A stretch of DNA of 19,567 bases from Streptomyces sp. NRRL S-31 (GTDB taxonomy: Bacteria; Actinomycetota; Actinomycetes; Streptomycetales; Streptomycetaceae): assembly GCF_000718775.1 (NCBI RefSeq), contig NZ_JOCB01000131.1, positions 1-19,567 of the forward strand. Direction: 5' to 3'. Both the position numbers and the translations under genes were made by a program. Under the pieces are notes generated by a model. That model was not told the origin of the DNA. It saw only the letters and a program-made list of their open reading frames with translations, and made no database searches. Of this stretch, positions 1 to 8,652 are shown piece by piece. Within the stretch, counting starts at the first letter, position 1, and each line of letters opens with the position of its first letter.

Positions 1-501
<501 letters not shown>

Positions 502-526
502 GGTGGTGAAATCCCGTCTGTTTACG

Positions 527-1561
527 TCAGTGGGCCTTGGCGGCCGTGTCGGCGAGGTACTCGCGGCGCTGCTGCTCCGTCAGGTGGCAGGCGCTGCCGC
601 GGCCGTCCACGATCTCCAGCAGCGGGCTCTCCTTCGAGCACCGGCCGTCCGCGACCTTGTCGGCGAAGGCGCAGCGCGGGTGGAAGCGGCAGCCGGACGG
701 CGGGTTCAGCAGCGACGGCGGCGAGCCCGGGATCGGGTTCAGCGGCACGTCGACCGGGCCGTCCAGGGTCGGCATGGAGCCGAGCAGGCCGTAGGTGTAC
801 GGGTGCTGCGGGCTGCGCAGCACCTCCTCCTTCGAGCCGCGCTCCACGCACCGGCCGCCGTACATCACCAGCACGTCGTCGGCGATGTCCGCGATCACGC
901 CCAGGTCGTGGGTGATGAAGATGATCGAGGTGCCGAACTCCTGCTGGAGCTCCTTGAGCAGGTCCATGATCTGCGCCTGCACCGTCACGTCGAGCGCGGT
1001 GGTCGGCTCGTCGGCGATCAGCAGCTTCGGGTCGCACACCAGGGCCATGGCGATCATCGCACGCTGGCGCATACCGCCGGAGAACTCGTGCGGGTAGCTG
1101 TCGACCCGGCGGTCCGGCTGCGGGATGCCGACGCGCTTCAGCATCTCGATGGCCCGCGCCCGGGCCTCCTGCTTGGAGGCGCCGGTGTGCTTGCGGTACA
1201 CCTCGCTGATCTGCGTGCCGACGGTGTGGTACGGCGACAGCGAGGCCAGGGCGTCCTGGAAGATCATCGCCATCTTGTTGCCGCGGAGCTTCTCGAGGGT
1301 CTTCTCCGAGGCGCCGTTCAGCTCTTCGCCGTCCAGCTCGATGGAGCCCTCGACCTTGGTGTGGTCCGGGTTGTGCAGGCCGAGGATGGTCAGGTTGGTG
1401 ACCGACTTGCCGGACCCCGACTCACCCACGATGCCCAGCGTCTTGCCGCGTTCGACGTCGAAGGAGAGACCGTCGACGGCCTTGACGACGCCGTCCTCGG
1501 TCGAGAAGTGCACCTTCAAGTCCTTGACGGACAGGAAGGGCTGGGAATCGGTGCTCGTCAC
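527..1561 (-). CDS. bldKD: BldKD: oligopeptide ABC transporter ATPase (OppD/DppD type)
   Basis: 344-residue ATPase, a normal length for the OppD family. Walker A GESGSGKS is at residues 46-53. A Q-loop in [12 protein letters not shown], signature FSGGMRQR, Walker B LLIADEP and switch histidine in ITHDLG follow in order. The C-terminal oligopeptide-transporter domain carries GCRFHPRC, then GRC and ACHL. This four-cysteine set resembles the iron-sulfur cluster site described for the mycobacterial OppABCD ATPase. The start is GTG at 1561, supported by GGAG seven bases upstream; the first residues are [19 protein letters not shown]. It lies 52 bases after bldKC and 25 before bldKE in one operon. 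It would form the heterodimeric motor with BldKE. The OppD family is certain; the bldKD name rests on operon order. Confidence 0.92.
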   Translation of the reverse strand: MTSTDSQPFLSVKDLKVHFSTEDGVVKAVDGLSFDVERGKTLGIVGESGSGKSVTNLTILGLHNPDHTKVEGSIELDGEELNGASEKTLEKLRGNKMAMIFQDALASLSPYHTVGTQISEVYRKHTGASKQEARARAIEMLKRVGIPQPDRRVDSYPHEFSGGMRQRAMIAMALVCDPKLLIADEPTTALDVTVQAQIMDLLKELQQEFGTSIIFITHDLGVIADIADDVLVMYGGRCVERGSKEEVLRSPQHPYTYGLLGSMPTLDGPVDVPLNPIPGSPPSLLNPPSGCRFHPRCAFADKVADGRCSKESPLLEIVDGRGSACHLTEQQRREYLADTAAKAH

Positions 1562-1613
1562 GGGGACGCTCCAGAGGGGGGTGATGCGGGGTAGCTGGTG
1601 GTAAAGAGCGCGG

Positions 1614-2594
1614 TCAGGCGAGCCGGATCCGCGGGTCGATCAGGGCGTACACGGCGTCCACGACGATGTTGGCGAGCACGACGAAGCCGGCGGTGATGAT
1701 CATGACGCCGAGCAGCATCGGCAGGTCGTTGTTGGTCACCGACTTCACGGCGAGCATGCCGAGGCCCTGGAGGCTGAAGGTCTTCTCGGTGATCATCGCG
1801 CCGCCGAGCAGGACGCCCATGTCGATGCCGAAGATGGTGACGATCGGGCCCATCGCGCCGCGCCAGGCGAAGCGGAAGAAGACGTTGCGCCGGGACATGC
1901 CCTTCGCCCGGGCCGTGCGGACGTAGTCCTCGCTGAGCGCTTCGACCAGCTGCGAGCGGGTCATACGGGTGTAGTTGGCGGTCCAGATCAGCGCGAGGAC
2001 CAGCCACGGCACCAGCAGACCGGTGAACCAGGCGCCAGGGTTGTCGGTGAAGCGGGTGTACGAGGGCTGGTCGAGCAGGTGCGTCTGGTACACGAGGAGG
2101 TACAGGGCGACCGGGCCGACGAAGTAGATCTGCATGGACGAGGCGACCAGCGACGAGGAGCTGGCGATCTTGTCCAGGGCCTTGCCCTGCTTCACGGCGG
2201 CCAGCATGCCCATGCCGATACCGAAGATCAGGAAGACCACGGAGGAGCCGATGGCCAGGGAGGCCGTGGTCGGGAAGCGGTCCCAGACCGTCGCGAGGAC
2301 GGGCTCGCGGTTGATGAACGAGTAGCCCAGGCACGGGGCGTCGCAGTGGCCGAAGCCCGGGTACTCGCGGCCCACGAAGATGGCCTGGAGCCAGTGCCAG
2401 TACTGGACCGGTATCGGGTCCGAGATCCCCATGTTGTGCCGGATCACGTCGAGCGTCTCCGGGGTGCAGACCTTGCCGCAGGCGACGCGGGCGGGGTCGC
2501 GCGGCACCGCGTAGAAGAGCATGAACGTGATCGCGCTGATGATGATCAGCGTGATCACGGCGCCGAGGAGCCGGCGGACGAGGAAGCGAAGCAT
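1614..2594 (-). CDS. bldKC: BldKC: oligopeptide ABC transporter permease (DppB/OppB type)
   Basis: 326-residue inner-membrane permease of the BPD_transp_1 family, forming half of the peptide channel. An N-terminal helix (about residues 8-30) is followed by a long outside loop with two cysteine pairs, C39/C43 (ACGKVC) and C84/C88 (HCDAPC). A bundle of hydrophobic helices follows. The cytoplasmic EAA coupling loop contains SEDYVRTARAKGMSRR, and the protein ends in the typical DPRIRLA. The start is ATG at 2594 with AGGAAAG nine bases upstream. The gap from bldKB is 120 bases and holds a strong hairpin, so this gene is probably expressed less than bldKB. The OppB-type assignment comes from the N-terminal helix and long first periplasmic loop; BldKA is the OppC-type partner. 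Confidence 0.93.
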   Translation of the reverse strand: MLRFLVRRLLGAVITLIIISAITFMLFYAVPRDPARVACGKVCTPETLDVIRHNMGISDPIPVQYWHWLQAIFVGREYPGFGHCDAPCLGYSFINREPVLATVWDRFPTTASLAIGSSVVFLIFGIGMGMLAAVKQGKALDKIASSSSLVASSMQIYFVGPVALYLLVYQTHLLDQPSYTRFTDNPGAWFTGLLVPWLVLALIWTANYTRMTRSQLVEALSEDYVRTARAKGMSRRNVFFRFAWRGAMGPIVTIFGIDMGVLLGGAMITEKTFSLQGLGMLAVKSVTNNDLPMLLGVMIITAGFVVLANIVVDAVYALIDPRIRLA

Positions 2595-2673
2595 GGGGGT
2601 TGGCTTTCCTGGGAGGGCCGTCGTGCGGAACGGGCCGGGCCGGGGTGACCGGAGGCCCGGTGGACGAGCCGAG

Positions 2674-2701
2674 GGTGGGGCGGCCGTGGGGCCGCCCCAC
2701 C
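2674..2701 (-). promoter_or_regulatory. Intercistronic stem-loop between bldKB and bldKC
   Basis: A near-ideal inverted repeat lies 13 bases after the bldKB stop: arms GTGGGGCGGCC and GGCCGCCCCAC with a four-base loop, extended to 12 pairs by the flanking G and C. No T-run follows on the minus strand. It could be a partial terminator, or a 3' end that protects the upstream message. Stem-loops after binding-protein genes are a known way to make more binding protein than permease. The second importer in this window has no such element, since its binding-protein and permease genes are six bases apart. Confidence 0.75.
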
Positions 2702-2714
2702 TCTCAGGGGCTGA

Positions 2715-4478
2715 TCAGGCCTTGACGTACAGCTTGTAGAGCATGCAGCCGTCGAAGTTCGGGTCCATCTTGACGTTGGCGAGCTTCGAGCCGTGGATGT
2801 ACAGGCGCTTCATGTAGACGTCGGGGATGAAGGCGCCCAGCTCCGTGACCTGCTTGTCCAGGGCGGCCCACATCTTGTTGGCCTTGTCCTGGTCCGTCTC
2901 CGCCGTGGCCGCCTTGATGGCCGCGTCGACGTCGGGGTTCTTCAGGTGGCAGTAGTTGGTGCCCTGGTCCACCACGTTGTGGCTGTCGAACAGCGGCTGG
3001 AAGACCGAGTAACCGGTCGGCCAGTCGGCGGACCAGCCGCCCCAGTAGATGTCGTACTCGTTGTCGATCTTGCCGATCTGGTCGTACCAGGTGGTGGAGT
3101 CGATGCCCTTGGTGACCACGTCGAAGCCGGCCGCCTTCAGGGCGTTCTCGACGACGACCTTGATCTTGGCGTTGACGTCGTCCTGCTGGTAGGCGTAGAC
3201 GACCTTGGTGCCGAGCTTGCCGGCCTTCTTCAGGATCGCCTTGGCTGCGGCCGGGTCGCCCGCCGGGTTCTTCAGCTTGCCCCAGACGTCCTGCGACTCG
3301 TAGCCGGCGACGAGCGGGCTCATGATGCCGGTCGCGTAGTCACCGCGGTGCACGCCGCCCTGGAGCTGGCGGATGCCGGCGGTGGGCCAGGCCTTGATGA
3401 TGGCCTCGCGGACCTTCATGTCGGTGACGCGGGTCTGGTTGATCCAGTAGACGCTGGTGCCGCTGCTCAGGTCCTCGAACAGGCGGTCCTTGGCCTTGGT
3501 GGTGGCCTGCTGGACGCGGTCCTGCGGAACCGTGCGCCAGGAGACCGCGTACTGGTCGTTGCCGGTGTCGGCGATCAGACGGTCGGCGGCGGTGGCGGCC
3601 TCGATACCGAAGGTGAAGTCGAACTCGTCCGGGTAGGCGTTGCGGATCGGGTCCGTCTTCGGATCCCAGTGCTCGTTGCGGACCAGGACCATCGACTTGT
3701 CGGTCTGGTGCGACTTGATCTTGTAAGGACCGTTGGAGAACGGCTTCTTGTCGTAGTCCTGCTTGGTGTCGTGCTTCACCGGGTTCGGCGCGTACGAGTG
3801 CATCGCGACGACGTAGTTGAAGTCCGGGCGGGCCACGGCGAGGTGGAAGGTGATGGTCTTCCCGCTCGTCTCGATGGACTTCAGGTGCTTGTTGCCCTTG
3901 AACGGACCCGGGTACGACTTGCGGAACTCCTGCGAGCCCGTCAGCCAGCTCTGGGCGTAGACGGCACCCTCGGTGACGAAGTTGGCGAAGGCGCGCTCGA
4001 AGCCGTGGCGGACGTCGTCGACGGTGACGTCGGAGCCGTCCTCCCACTTGACGCCGTCCTTCAGCGTGAAGGACCAGGTCTTGCCGCCGTCCTTCATGGT
4101 GCCCGTGTCGGTGGCGAGGTCGCCGACCAGGGTCATGGAGCCGTCGTCGCCGACCTTGTAACCGGTCAGGGTGCGGGCGAGGACGACCACGGCCAGCGAG
4201 TTCCACGCGTAGTAGACACGCTGCGGGTCGAGGTGCGAGAAGTCGTCGTCGTTCAGCAGGTAGACCTTGCCGCCCTTCTTGGCACCGGAGACCTCCGGAG
4301 CCGGGCCCTGGGAGTCCGCCGCCGTGCCGATCTTGACGGAGGTGGTGTGGGCCTTGGCCGCGTCCTGCTTGCCGGTGCCGGTGCTGCTGGAGTTGCCACT
4401 GCTGCACGCGCTCAGCACGGAGCTGGAGGCGGCGGCAACACCGGTGGCTATCAGGAAGTTTCTGCGCGAGAAGGACAT
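2715..4478 (-). CDS. bldKB: BldKB: peptide-binding lipoprotein (family 5 solute-binding protein), Tat-type signal
   Basis: Extracellular lipoprotein that captures peptide and delivers it to the BldK permeases. In S. coelicolor it is needed for aerial mycelium and is thought to bind an extracellular peptide signal. The protein is 587 residues from ATG at 4478. The open frame extends to 4520, but 4478 has an AGGA/AAGG ribosome site just upstream and puts a proper signal peptide at the N terminus: SRRNFL (residues 4-9) is a twin-arginine motif, then a hydrophobic stretch, then the lipobox LSAC with lipidated Cys25. A Ser/Thr linker follows. The family 5 fold is recognisable from GGKVYLLNDDDFSHLDPQRV near the start and GPYKIKS mid-protein. 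It is the second gene of the operon, 79 bases after bldKA. Family and lipoprotein status are secure; Tat export is inferred from the motif. Confidence 0.93.
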   Translation of the reverse strand: MSFSRRNFLIATGVAAASSSVLSACSSGNSSSTGTGKQDAAKAHTTSVKIGTAADSQGPAPEVSGAKKGGKVYLLNDDDFSHLDPQRVYYAWNSLAVVVLARTLTGYKVGDDGSMTLVGDLATDTGTMKDGGKTWSFTLKDGVKWEDGSDVTVDDVRHGFERAFANFVTEGAVYAQSWLTGSQEFRKSYPGPFKGNKHLKSIETSGKTITFHLAVARPDFNYVVAMHSYAPNPVKHDTKQDYDKKPFSNGPYKIKSHQTDKSMVLVRNEHWDPKTDPIRNAYPDEFDFTFGIEAATAADRLIADTGNDQYAVSWRTVPQDRVQQATTKAKDRLFEDLSSGTSVYWINQTRVTDMKVREAIIKAWPTAGIRQLQGGVHRGDYATGIMSPLVAGYESQDVWGKLKNPAGDPAAAKAILKKAGKLGTKVVYAYQQDDVNAKIKVVVENALKAAGFDVVTKGIDSTTWYDQIGKIDNEYDIYWGGWSADWPTGYSVFQPLFDSHNVVDQGTNYCHLKNPDVDAAIKAATAETDQDKANKMWAALDKQVTELGAFIPDVYMKRLYIHGSKLANVKMDPNFDGCMLYKLYVKA

Positions 4479-4518
4479 CGCATCCTGCCTTGGAGTGAGT
4501 TGATGAGAGAAGCCCGGC

Positions 4519-4558
4519 ACCCCGGCGTCCTTGCCGTGGTCCTGAAGAGGGCCGGGGT
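4519..4558 (-). promoter_or_regulatory. Inverted repeat overlapping the bldKA stop codon
   Basis: ACCCCGGC (4519-4526) and GCCGGGGT (4551-4558) are perfect 8-bp complements separated by 24 bases. The right arm reaches into the bldKA stop codon. On the minus-strand message this would fold between bldKA and the bldKB ribosome site, and could separate expression of the two genes. There is no T-run, and the loop is long, so any terminator role would be weak. Confidence 0.35.
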
Positions 4559-5586
4559 CAGCGCTTGGTCTTCGGGTCGAGCGCGTCGCGCAGCGAGTCG
4601 CCGAGGAGGTTGAACGCCAGGACGAAGACCACCATCGCGATGCCGGGGAAGAGCAGGTAGGTGATGTCGTCCTGGTACACCTGAGCCGCTCGGCCGAGCA
4701 TGACGCCCCAGTCCGGGGTCGGATCCGAGATGCCCACGTTGAGGAAGGCCAGTCCCGCTTCCGTGGTGACCATCGCCGGGAGCAAGAGGGTGCCCTGGAT
4801 CAGAATGGGCGTCCACAGGTTGGGCAGTAGTTCCTTGAAGATGATGCGAGCCGGAGACGCGCCCGTGACCTTCGCGGCCTCGACGAACTCACGCTCGCGC
4901 AGGGCGAGCACCTGGCCGCGCAGCAGCCGGGCGATGGAGGACCAGCCGAACGCGGTCAGCAGCGAGACCAGGGAGACCACGACGATCCAGGTCGGCGTGT
5001 CCTCGTTGGGCGCCACGAACAGGTTCAGGACGACGGGCGTGAAGGCCACGAAGAACAGCTGCTGCGGGAAGGCGAGCAGGATGTCGATGACCCGGCCGAG
5101 GAACCAGTCCGTCTTGCCGCCGATGTAGCCGGCGGTGACGCCGATCACCACACCGACGATCATGACGAGGACCGTGATGGCGGTGGAGATCAGCAGCGAG
5201 TTGCGGATCGCGTAGAGCAGGAACGTGAAGACGTCACGTCCCAGGCCCGGCTCGACGCCGAACCAGAACTCGCCGTCGATGCCGCCGTTCGGCTTGACCG
5301 GGTAGCTGTTGTCGCCCAGGAGCCCGGGGTTGCTGAGCCCGTACGTCGTGTACGGGTCCTTGCCGTACAGCTTCGCTATGAGCGGCGCGGCGAGGCCGAC
5401 CACGAAGAAGCAGATCACGATGATCGCCGAGACGACGCCCGTGCGGTCACGCTTGAAGCGGCGCCAGGCGAGCTGCCTGGGAGACCTGCTCTCGCTCCCG
5501 CTCGGACCGGGAGAAGTGGTCGACTTCTCGGCGGTCTCGTCGGTGACCTCGAGCGGGGCAGCCGCGGAGGGAGTTGGGGGGGTCAT
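4558..5586 (-). CDS. bldKA: BldKA: oligopeptide ABC transporter permease (DppC/OppC type)
   Basis: 342-residue inner-membrane permease, the OppC-type partner of BldKC. The first 45 or so residues are a Pro/Ser/Thr/Glu-rich cytoplasmic tail ending in basic RRFKRDR. The first membrane helix follows (VVSAIIVICFFVVGLAAPLI). A periplasmic loop with the FGVEPGLGRDVFTFLLYAIR region characteristic of OppC proteins comes next. Several helices and an EAA loop (REREFVEAAKVTGASPARII) follow, and the protein ends LGDSLRDALDPKTKR. The start is ATG at 5586 with AGGAG four bases upstream. It is the first gene of the minus-strand operon and faces the divergent control region. Having a permease first, before the binding protein, is a distinctive bldK arrangement and the main reason for the symbol. 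Confidence 0.92.
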   Translation of the reverse strand: MTPPTPSAAAPLEVTDETAEKSTTSPGPSGSESRSPRQLAWRRFKRDRTGVVSAIIVICFFVVGLAAPLIAKLYGKDPYTTYGLSNPGLLGDNSYPVKPNGGIDGEFWFGVEPGLGRDVFTFLLYAIRNSLLISTAITVLVMIVGVVIGVTAGYIGGKTDWFLGRVIDILLAFPQQLFFVAFTPVVLNLFVAPNEDTPTWIVVVSLVSLLTAFGWSSIARLLRGQVLALREREFVEAAKVTGASPARIIFKELLPNLWTPILIQGTLLLPAMVTTEAGLAFLNVGISDPTPDWGVMLGRAAQVYQDDITYLLFPGIAMVVFVLAFNLLGDSLRDALDPKTKR

Positions 5587-6057
5587 GGTGCTCCTGGCCC
5601 AAGGGAGGGTCTGATGACTCCGCAGGGCGCTCCCCTACGGGCTACGCCGGACTTTTTCAACGCAATTCATTCAAGGTCAATAAATTCTCGGCTCCCTTGG
5701 TTGTCTCTTTACCTTCTTTACTCCACCTTGACTGATCTGTAGCTACGCGGGTAGCGCGCCGTAATCAATCCGTGCTTCACATCGGACTAATCAGGCGAAA
5801 CGGGCAAGAAGTTCGATATGCGGACGGTGGAGTGTCGAAATGCGTACATCGCCGTGCCTCAATCCAACGTTTCGGCATCGTTACGCGAAGATCTATTGCG
5901 CTCGCCACCCAAGATCATCAACGGGATGGAGGGGTGGTGCCATCCTTCGGGTGACGTGTCCCCCCAAAGGCTGTCGAAACGGGCATCGAGCGGGAGTCGG
6001 GCGCGGTATGTGTCGATAGCGACCGGTAACCGAGCACGGCCCATGAGGAGGCACGCC
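5587..6057. promoter_or_regulatory. Divergent control region between bldKA and the second importer
   Basis: These 471 bases hold no convincing gene and must carry the promoters of both importer operons. Positions 5651-5740 are only about 40 percent G+C by my count, very low for this chromosome. Visible elements: TCAAGGT (5671-5677) and its reverse complement ACCTTGA (5725-5731), 54 bp apart; a small palindrome GCTAC-gcgg-GTAGC (5742-5755); an 11-bp direct repeat CGAAACGGGCA (5796-5806 and 5975-5985); and a GGATGG/CCATCC hairpin (5924-5945). A plus-strand TTGACT at 5728 with TAGCGC 18 bases on is a weak promoter candidate. On the minus strand GAGACA, a 17-base spacer and TTTATT is equally weak. 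Start sites cannot be fixed from sequence alone. Confidence 0.7.
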
Positions 6058-7725
6058 ATGCGTGGCAGCAGGCACGCCCGACGGGCCGTCACGCGACGAG
6101 CCGCCCCCCGGCGAGCAGTCGCCCGCTGCGCCGCCGGTGTGCTCGTGACGGCGCTCGCGGCCACCGCCTGCGGGAGCGGATCGGGCGGCGGCAACGGCGG
6201 TGCCGTGCTCACCTCCTCCTGGGGCGACCCGCAGAACCCGCTGGAGCCGGCCAACACCAACGAGGTGCAGGGCGGCAAGGTGCTCGACATGCTCTTCCGC
6301 GGGCTGAAGAAGTACGACCCGCGGACCGGCAAGGCCCGGAACTGGCTCGCCCGGTCCATCGAGACGCGGGACTCGCGGAACTTCACCGTCCGGCTCAAGA
6401 CCGGCTGGACCTTCTCCAACGGCGAGCGGGTGACCGCCCGGTCCTTCGTGGACGCCTGGAACTACGGCGCGGGGCTCGGCAACCACCAGAAGAACGCCTA
6501 CTTCTTCGGCTACATCGACGGGTACGACCGGGTCCACCCGGAGACCGGCGTCCAGCGCGCCGGCAAGCTGTCCGGGCTGAAGGTGCTCGACGACCACACC
6601 TTCACCGTCCGGCTCAACCAGGCGTTCTCCGGCTTCCCCGACACCCTCGGCTACGCGGCCTTCGCCCCGCTGCCCCGCGTCTTCTTCACCGACCACGCGG
6701 CCTGGCTGCGCAAGCCGGTCGGCAACGGCCCCTACACCGTCGGGTCCTACACCAAGGGCGCGCAGATGTACCTGAGGCGGTGGGACGGCTACCCCGGCCC
6801 GGACAAGGCGCGCAACGACGGCGTGACCCTGCTCGTCTACACCGACAGCAACACCGCCTACACCGACCTGCTGGCCGGCAATCTCGACCTCGCCGACGAC
6901 ATCCCCGCCGCGCAGCTGAAGAACGTCAGGGGCGACCTGGGCGACCGCTACCTCAACACCCCCGCGGGCATCATCCAGACCCTCGCCTTCCCCTACTACG
7001 ACAAGGCGTGGAACAGACCCGGCGCGGAGAAGGTCCGCACCGGGCTGTCCATGGCGATCAACCGCCGGCAGATCACCGACACCATCTTCCGCGGGACCCG
7101 CACCCCGGCCACCGACTGGACCTCCCCGGTGCTCGGCGCGGCCGGCGGCTTCAAGGACGGCCTGTGCGGCAGGGCGTGCGTGTACGACCCGGCCCGGGCG
7201 AGGGAGCTGGTCAAGGAAGGCGGCGGCATCCCCCGCGGCCGGCTCACGATCACCTACAACGCGGACACCGGCTCGCACCGGGAGTGGATCGACGCGGTGT
7301 GCAACTCCATCAACAACGCGCTCGGCGACGACAAGGCGTGCGTCGGCAACCCGGTCGGCACCTTCGCCGACTTCCGCAACCAGCTCGGCCGGCAGAAGAT
7401 GACCGGTCCGTTCCGGGCCGGCTGGCAGATGGACTACCCGCTCATCCAGAACTTCCTCCAGCCGCTCTACTACACCGGAGCCTCCTCCAACGACGGCAAG
7501 TGGTCCGACGAGAGGTTCGACCGGCTCGTGGACAAGGCCAACGCCGAGAGGGACACCGCCCGGTCGGTCGCCGGCTTCCAGCAGGCCGAGAAGGTCGTAC
7601 GGGACGCCATGGCGGCCATCCCGCTCTGGTACCAGAACGGCAACGCCGGATACTCCGAGCGGCTGTCGAACGTGGCCCTCAACCCCTTCAGCGTCCCCGT
7701 GTACAACGAGATCAGGGTCGGCTGA
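6058..7725 (+). CDS. Peptide-binding lipoprotein of the second importer (family 5 solute-binding protein)
   Basis: 555-residue extracellular binding protein for the adjacent importer; the substrate is unknown but probably an oligopeptide. The open frame runs upstream to 5818, but ATG at 6058 has a perfect GAGGAGG six bases before it and starts a clear signal peptide. An unusually arginine-rich N-region (about ten Arg in the first 23 residues) is followed by a hydrophobic core and the lipobox ATAC with Cys38, then a Gly/Ser linker. An in-frame ATG at 6043 is less likely because it overlaps the ribosome site. The mature part has family 5 features such as NEVQGGKVLDMLFRGLKKYD and GNGPYTVGSYTKGAQMYLRR. 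No strict twin-arginine motif is present, unlike BldKB. First of five tightly packed genes; from memory it corresponds to S. coelicolor SCO5117. Confidence 0.92.
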   Translation: MRGSRHARRAVTRRAAPRRAVARCAAGVLVTALAATACGSGSGGGNGGAVLTSSWGDPQNPLEPANTNEVQGGKVLDMLFRGLKKYDPRTGKARNWLARSIETRDSRNFTVRLKTGWTFSNGERVTARSFVDAWNYGAGLGNHQKNAYFFGYIDGYDRVHPETGVQRAGKLSGLKVLDDHTFTVRLNQAFSGFPDTLGYAAFAPLPRVFFTDHAAWLRKPVGNGPYTVGSYTKGAQMYLRRWDGYPGPDKARNDGVTLLVYTDSNTAYTDLLAGNLDLADDIPAAQLKNVRGDLGDRYLNTPAGIIQTLAFPYYDKAWNRPGAEKVRTGLSMAINRRQITDTIFRGTRTPATDWTSPVLGAAGGFKDGLCGRACVYDPARARELVKEGGGIPRGRLTITYNADTGSHREWIDAVCNSINNALGDDKACVGNPVGTFADFRNQLGRQKMTGPFRAGWQMDYPLIQNFLQPLYYTGASSNDGKWSDERFDRLVDKANAERDTARSVAGFQQAEKVVRDAMAAIPLWYQNGNAGYSERLSNVALNPFSVPVYNEIRVG

Positions 7726-7731
7726 GCCGGC

Positions 7732-8652
7732 ATGGGGCGCTACGTCCTCAGGCGGCTCCTCCAGATGGTCCCGGTCTTCGTCGGGGCCACCCTGCTGATC
7801 TTCCTGATGGTGAACGTGATGGGCGATCCCGTCGCCGGTCTGTGCGGGGAACGGGCCTGCGACCCGGCGACCGCCGCCGCGCTGAGGCGGGAGTTCGGCC
7901 TCGACCAGCCGGTGTGGCGGCAGTACCTCACCTACATGGGGAAGGTCTTCACCGGCGACTTCGGCACGGCGTTCAACGGACAGCCGGTCACCGAGCTGAT
8001 GGCGACGGCGTTCCCGGTCACCATCCGGCTCACCGTCGTCGCCGTCGTCCTGGAGATCCTCATCGGCATCACCCTCGGCGTGGTGACCGGACTGCGGCGC
8101 GGCCGGCCCGTGGACACCGGGGTGCTCCTGGCCACCCTGGTCGTGATCTCCGTGCCGACCTTCGTCACCGGTCTGCTGCTGCAACTGCTCTTCGGCATCG
8201 AGTGGCGCTGGATCAGACCCTCGGTCCGCACCGGCGGCTTCGACGAGCTGATCGTCCCCGGGCTGGTCCTCGCCTCCGTCTCGCTCGCCTACGTCACCCG
8301 GCTGACCCGCACCTCCATCGCGGAGAACAAGCGGTCCGACTACGTCCGCACGGCGATCGCCAAGGGCCTGCCCCGGCGCCGGGTCGTCACCCGGCACCTG
8401 CTGCGCAACTCGCTCATCCCGGTGGTCACCTTCATCGGCACCGACATCGGCGCGCTGATGGGCGGCGCGATCGTCACCGAGCGGATCTTCAACATCCACG
8501 GCGTCGGCTACCAGCTCTACCAGGGCATCCTGCGCCAGAACACCCAGACGGTGGTCGGCTTCGTGACCGTGCTCGTCCTGGTGTTCCTGGTGGCCAACCT
8601 GCTGGTGGACCTCCTGTACGCCGTGCTCGACCCGAGGATCCGCTATGCCTGA
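7732..8652 (+). CDS. Oligopeptide ABC transporter permease, second importer (DppB/OppB type)
   Basis: 306-residue membrane permease, a normal length for DppB. The N-terminal helix (about 8-30) ends in MGDPV, followed by an outside loop with a cysteine pair C38/C43 (LCGERAC). Five further helices include the EAA coupling loop with KRSDYVRTAIAKGLPRRRV. The end DPRIRYA matches BldKC. The start is ATG at 7732, six bases after the binding-protein stop. No good ribosome site is visible, so translation is probably coupled to the upstream gene. The last eight bases overlap the next gene. It pairs with the DppC-type permease to form the channel. Confidence 0.93.
   Translation: MGRYVLRRLLQMVPVFVGATLLIFLMVNVMGDPVAGLCGERACDPATAAALRREFGLDQPVWRQYLTYMGKVFTGDFGTAFNGQPVTELMATAFPVTIRLTVVAVVLEILIGITLGVVTGLRRGRPVDTGVLLATLVVISVPTFVTGLLLQLLFGIEWRWIRPSVRTGGFDELIVPGLVLASVSLAYVTRLTRTSIAENKRSDYVRTAIAKGLPRRRVVTRHLLRNSLIPVVTFIGTDIGALMGGAIVTERIFNIHGVGYQLYQGILRQNTQTVVGFVTVLVLVFLVANLLVDLLYAVLDPRIRYA

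Noticed and set aside
2793..4613. 606-codon plus-strand open frame opposite bldKB
   Set aside because: Low-complexity composition typical of antisense frames; bldKB itself is a well-recognised family.
5898..5907. Possible AdpA site (TGGCGAGCGC on the minus strand)
   Set aside because: Matches the consensus at only 8 of 10 positions, with both A/T positions wrong; too weak to call.
5818..6057. N-terminal extension of the second binding protein
   Set aside because: It would bury the signal peptide behind 80 residues, and the ATG at 6058 has a perfect ribosome site.
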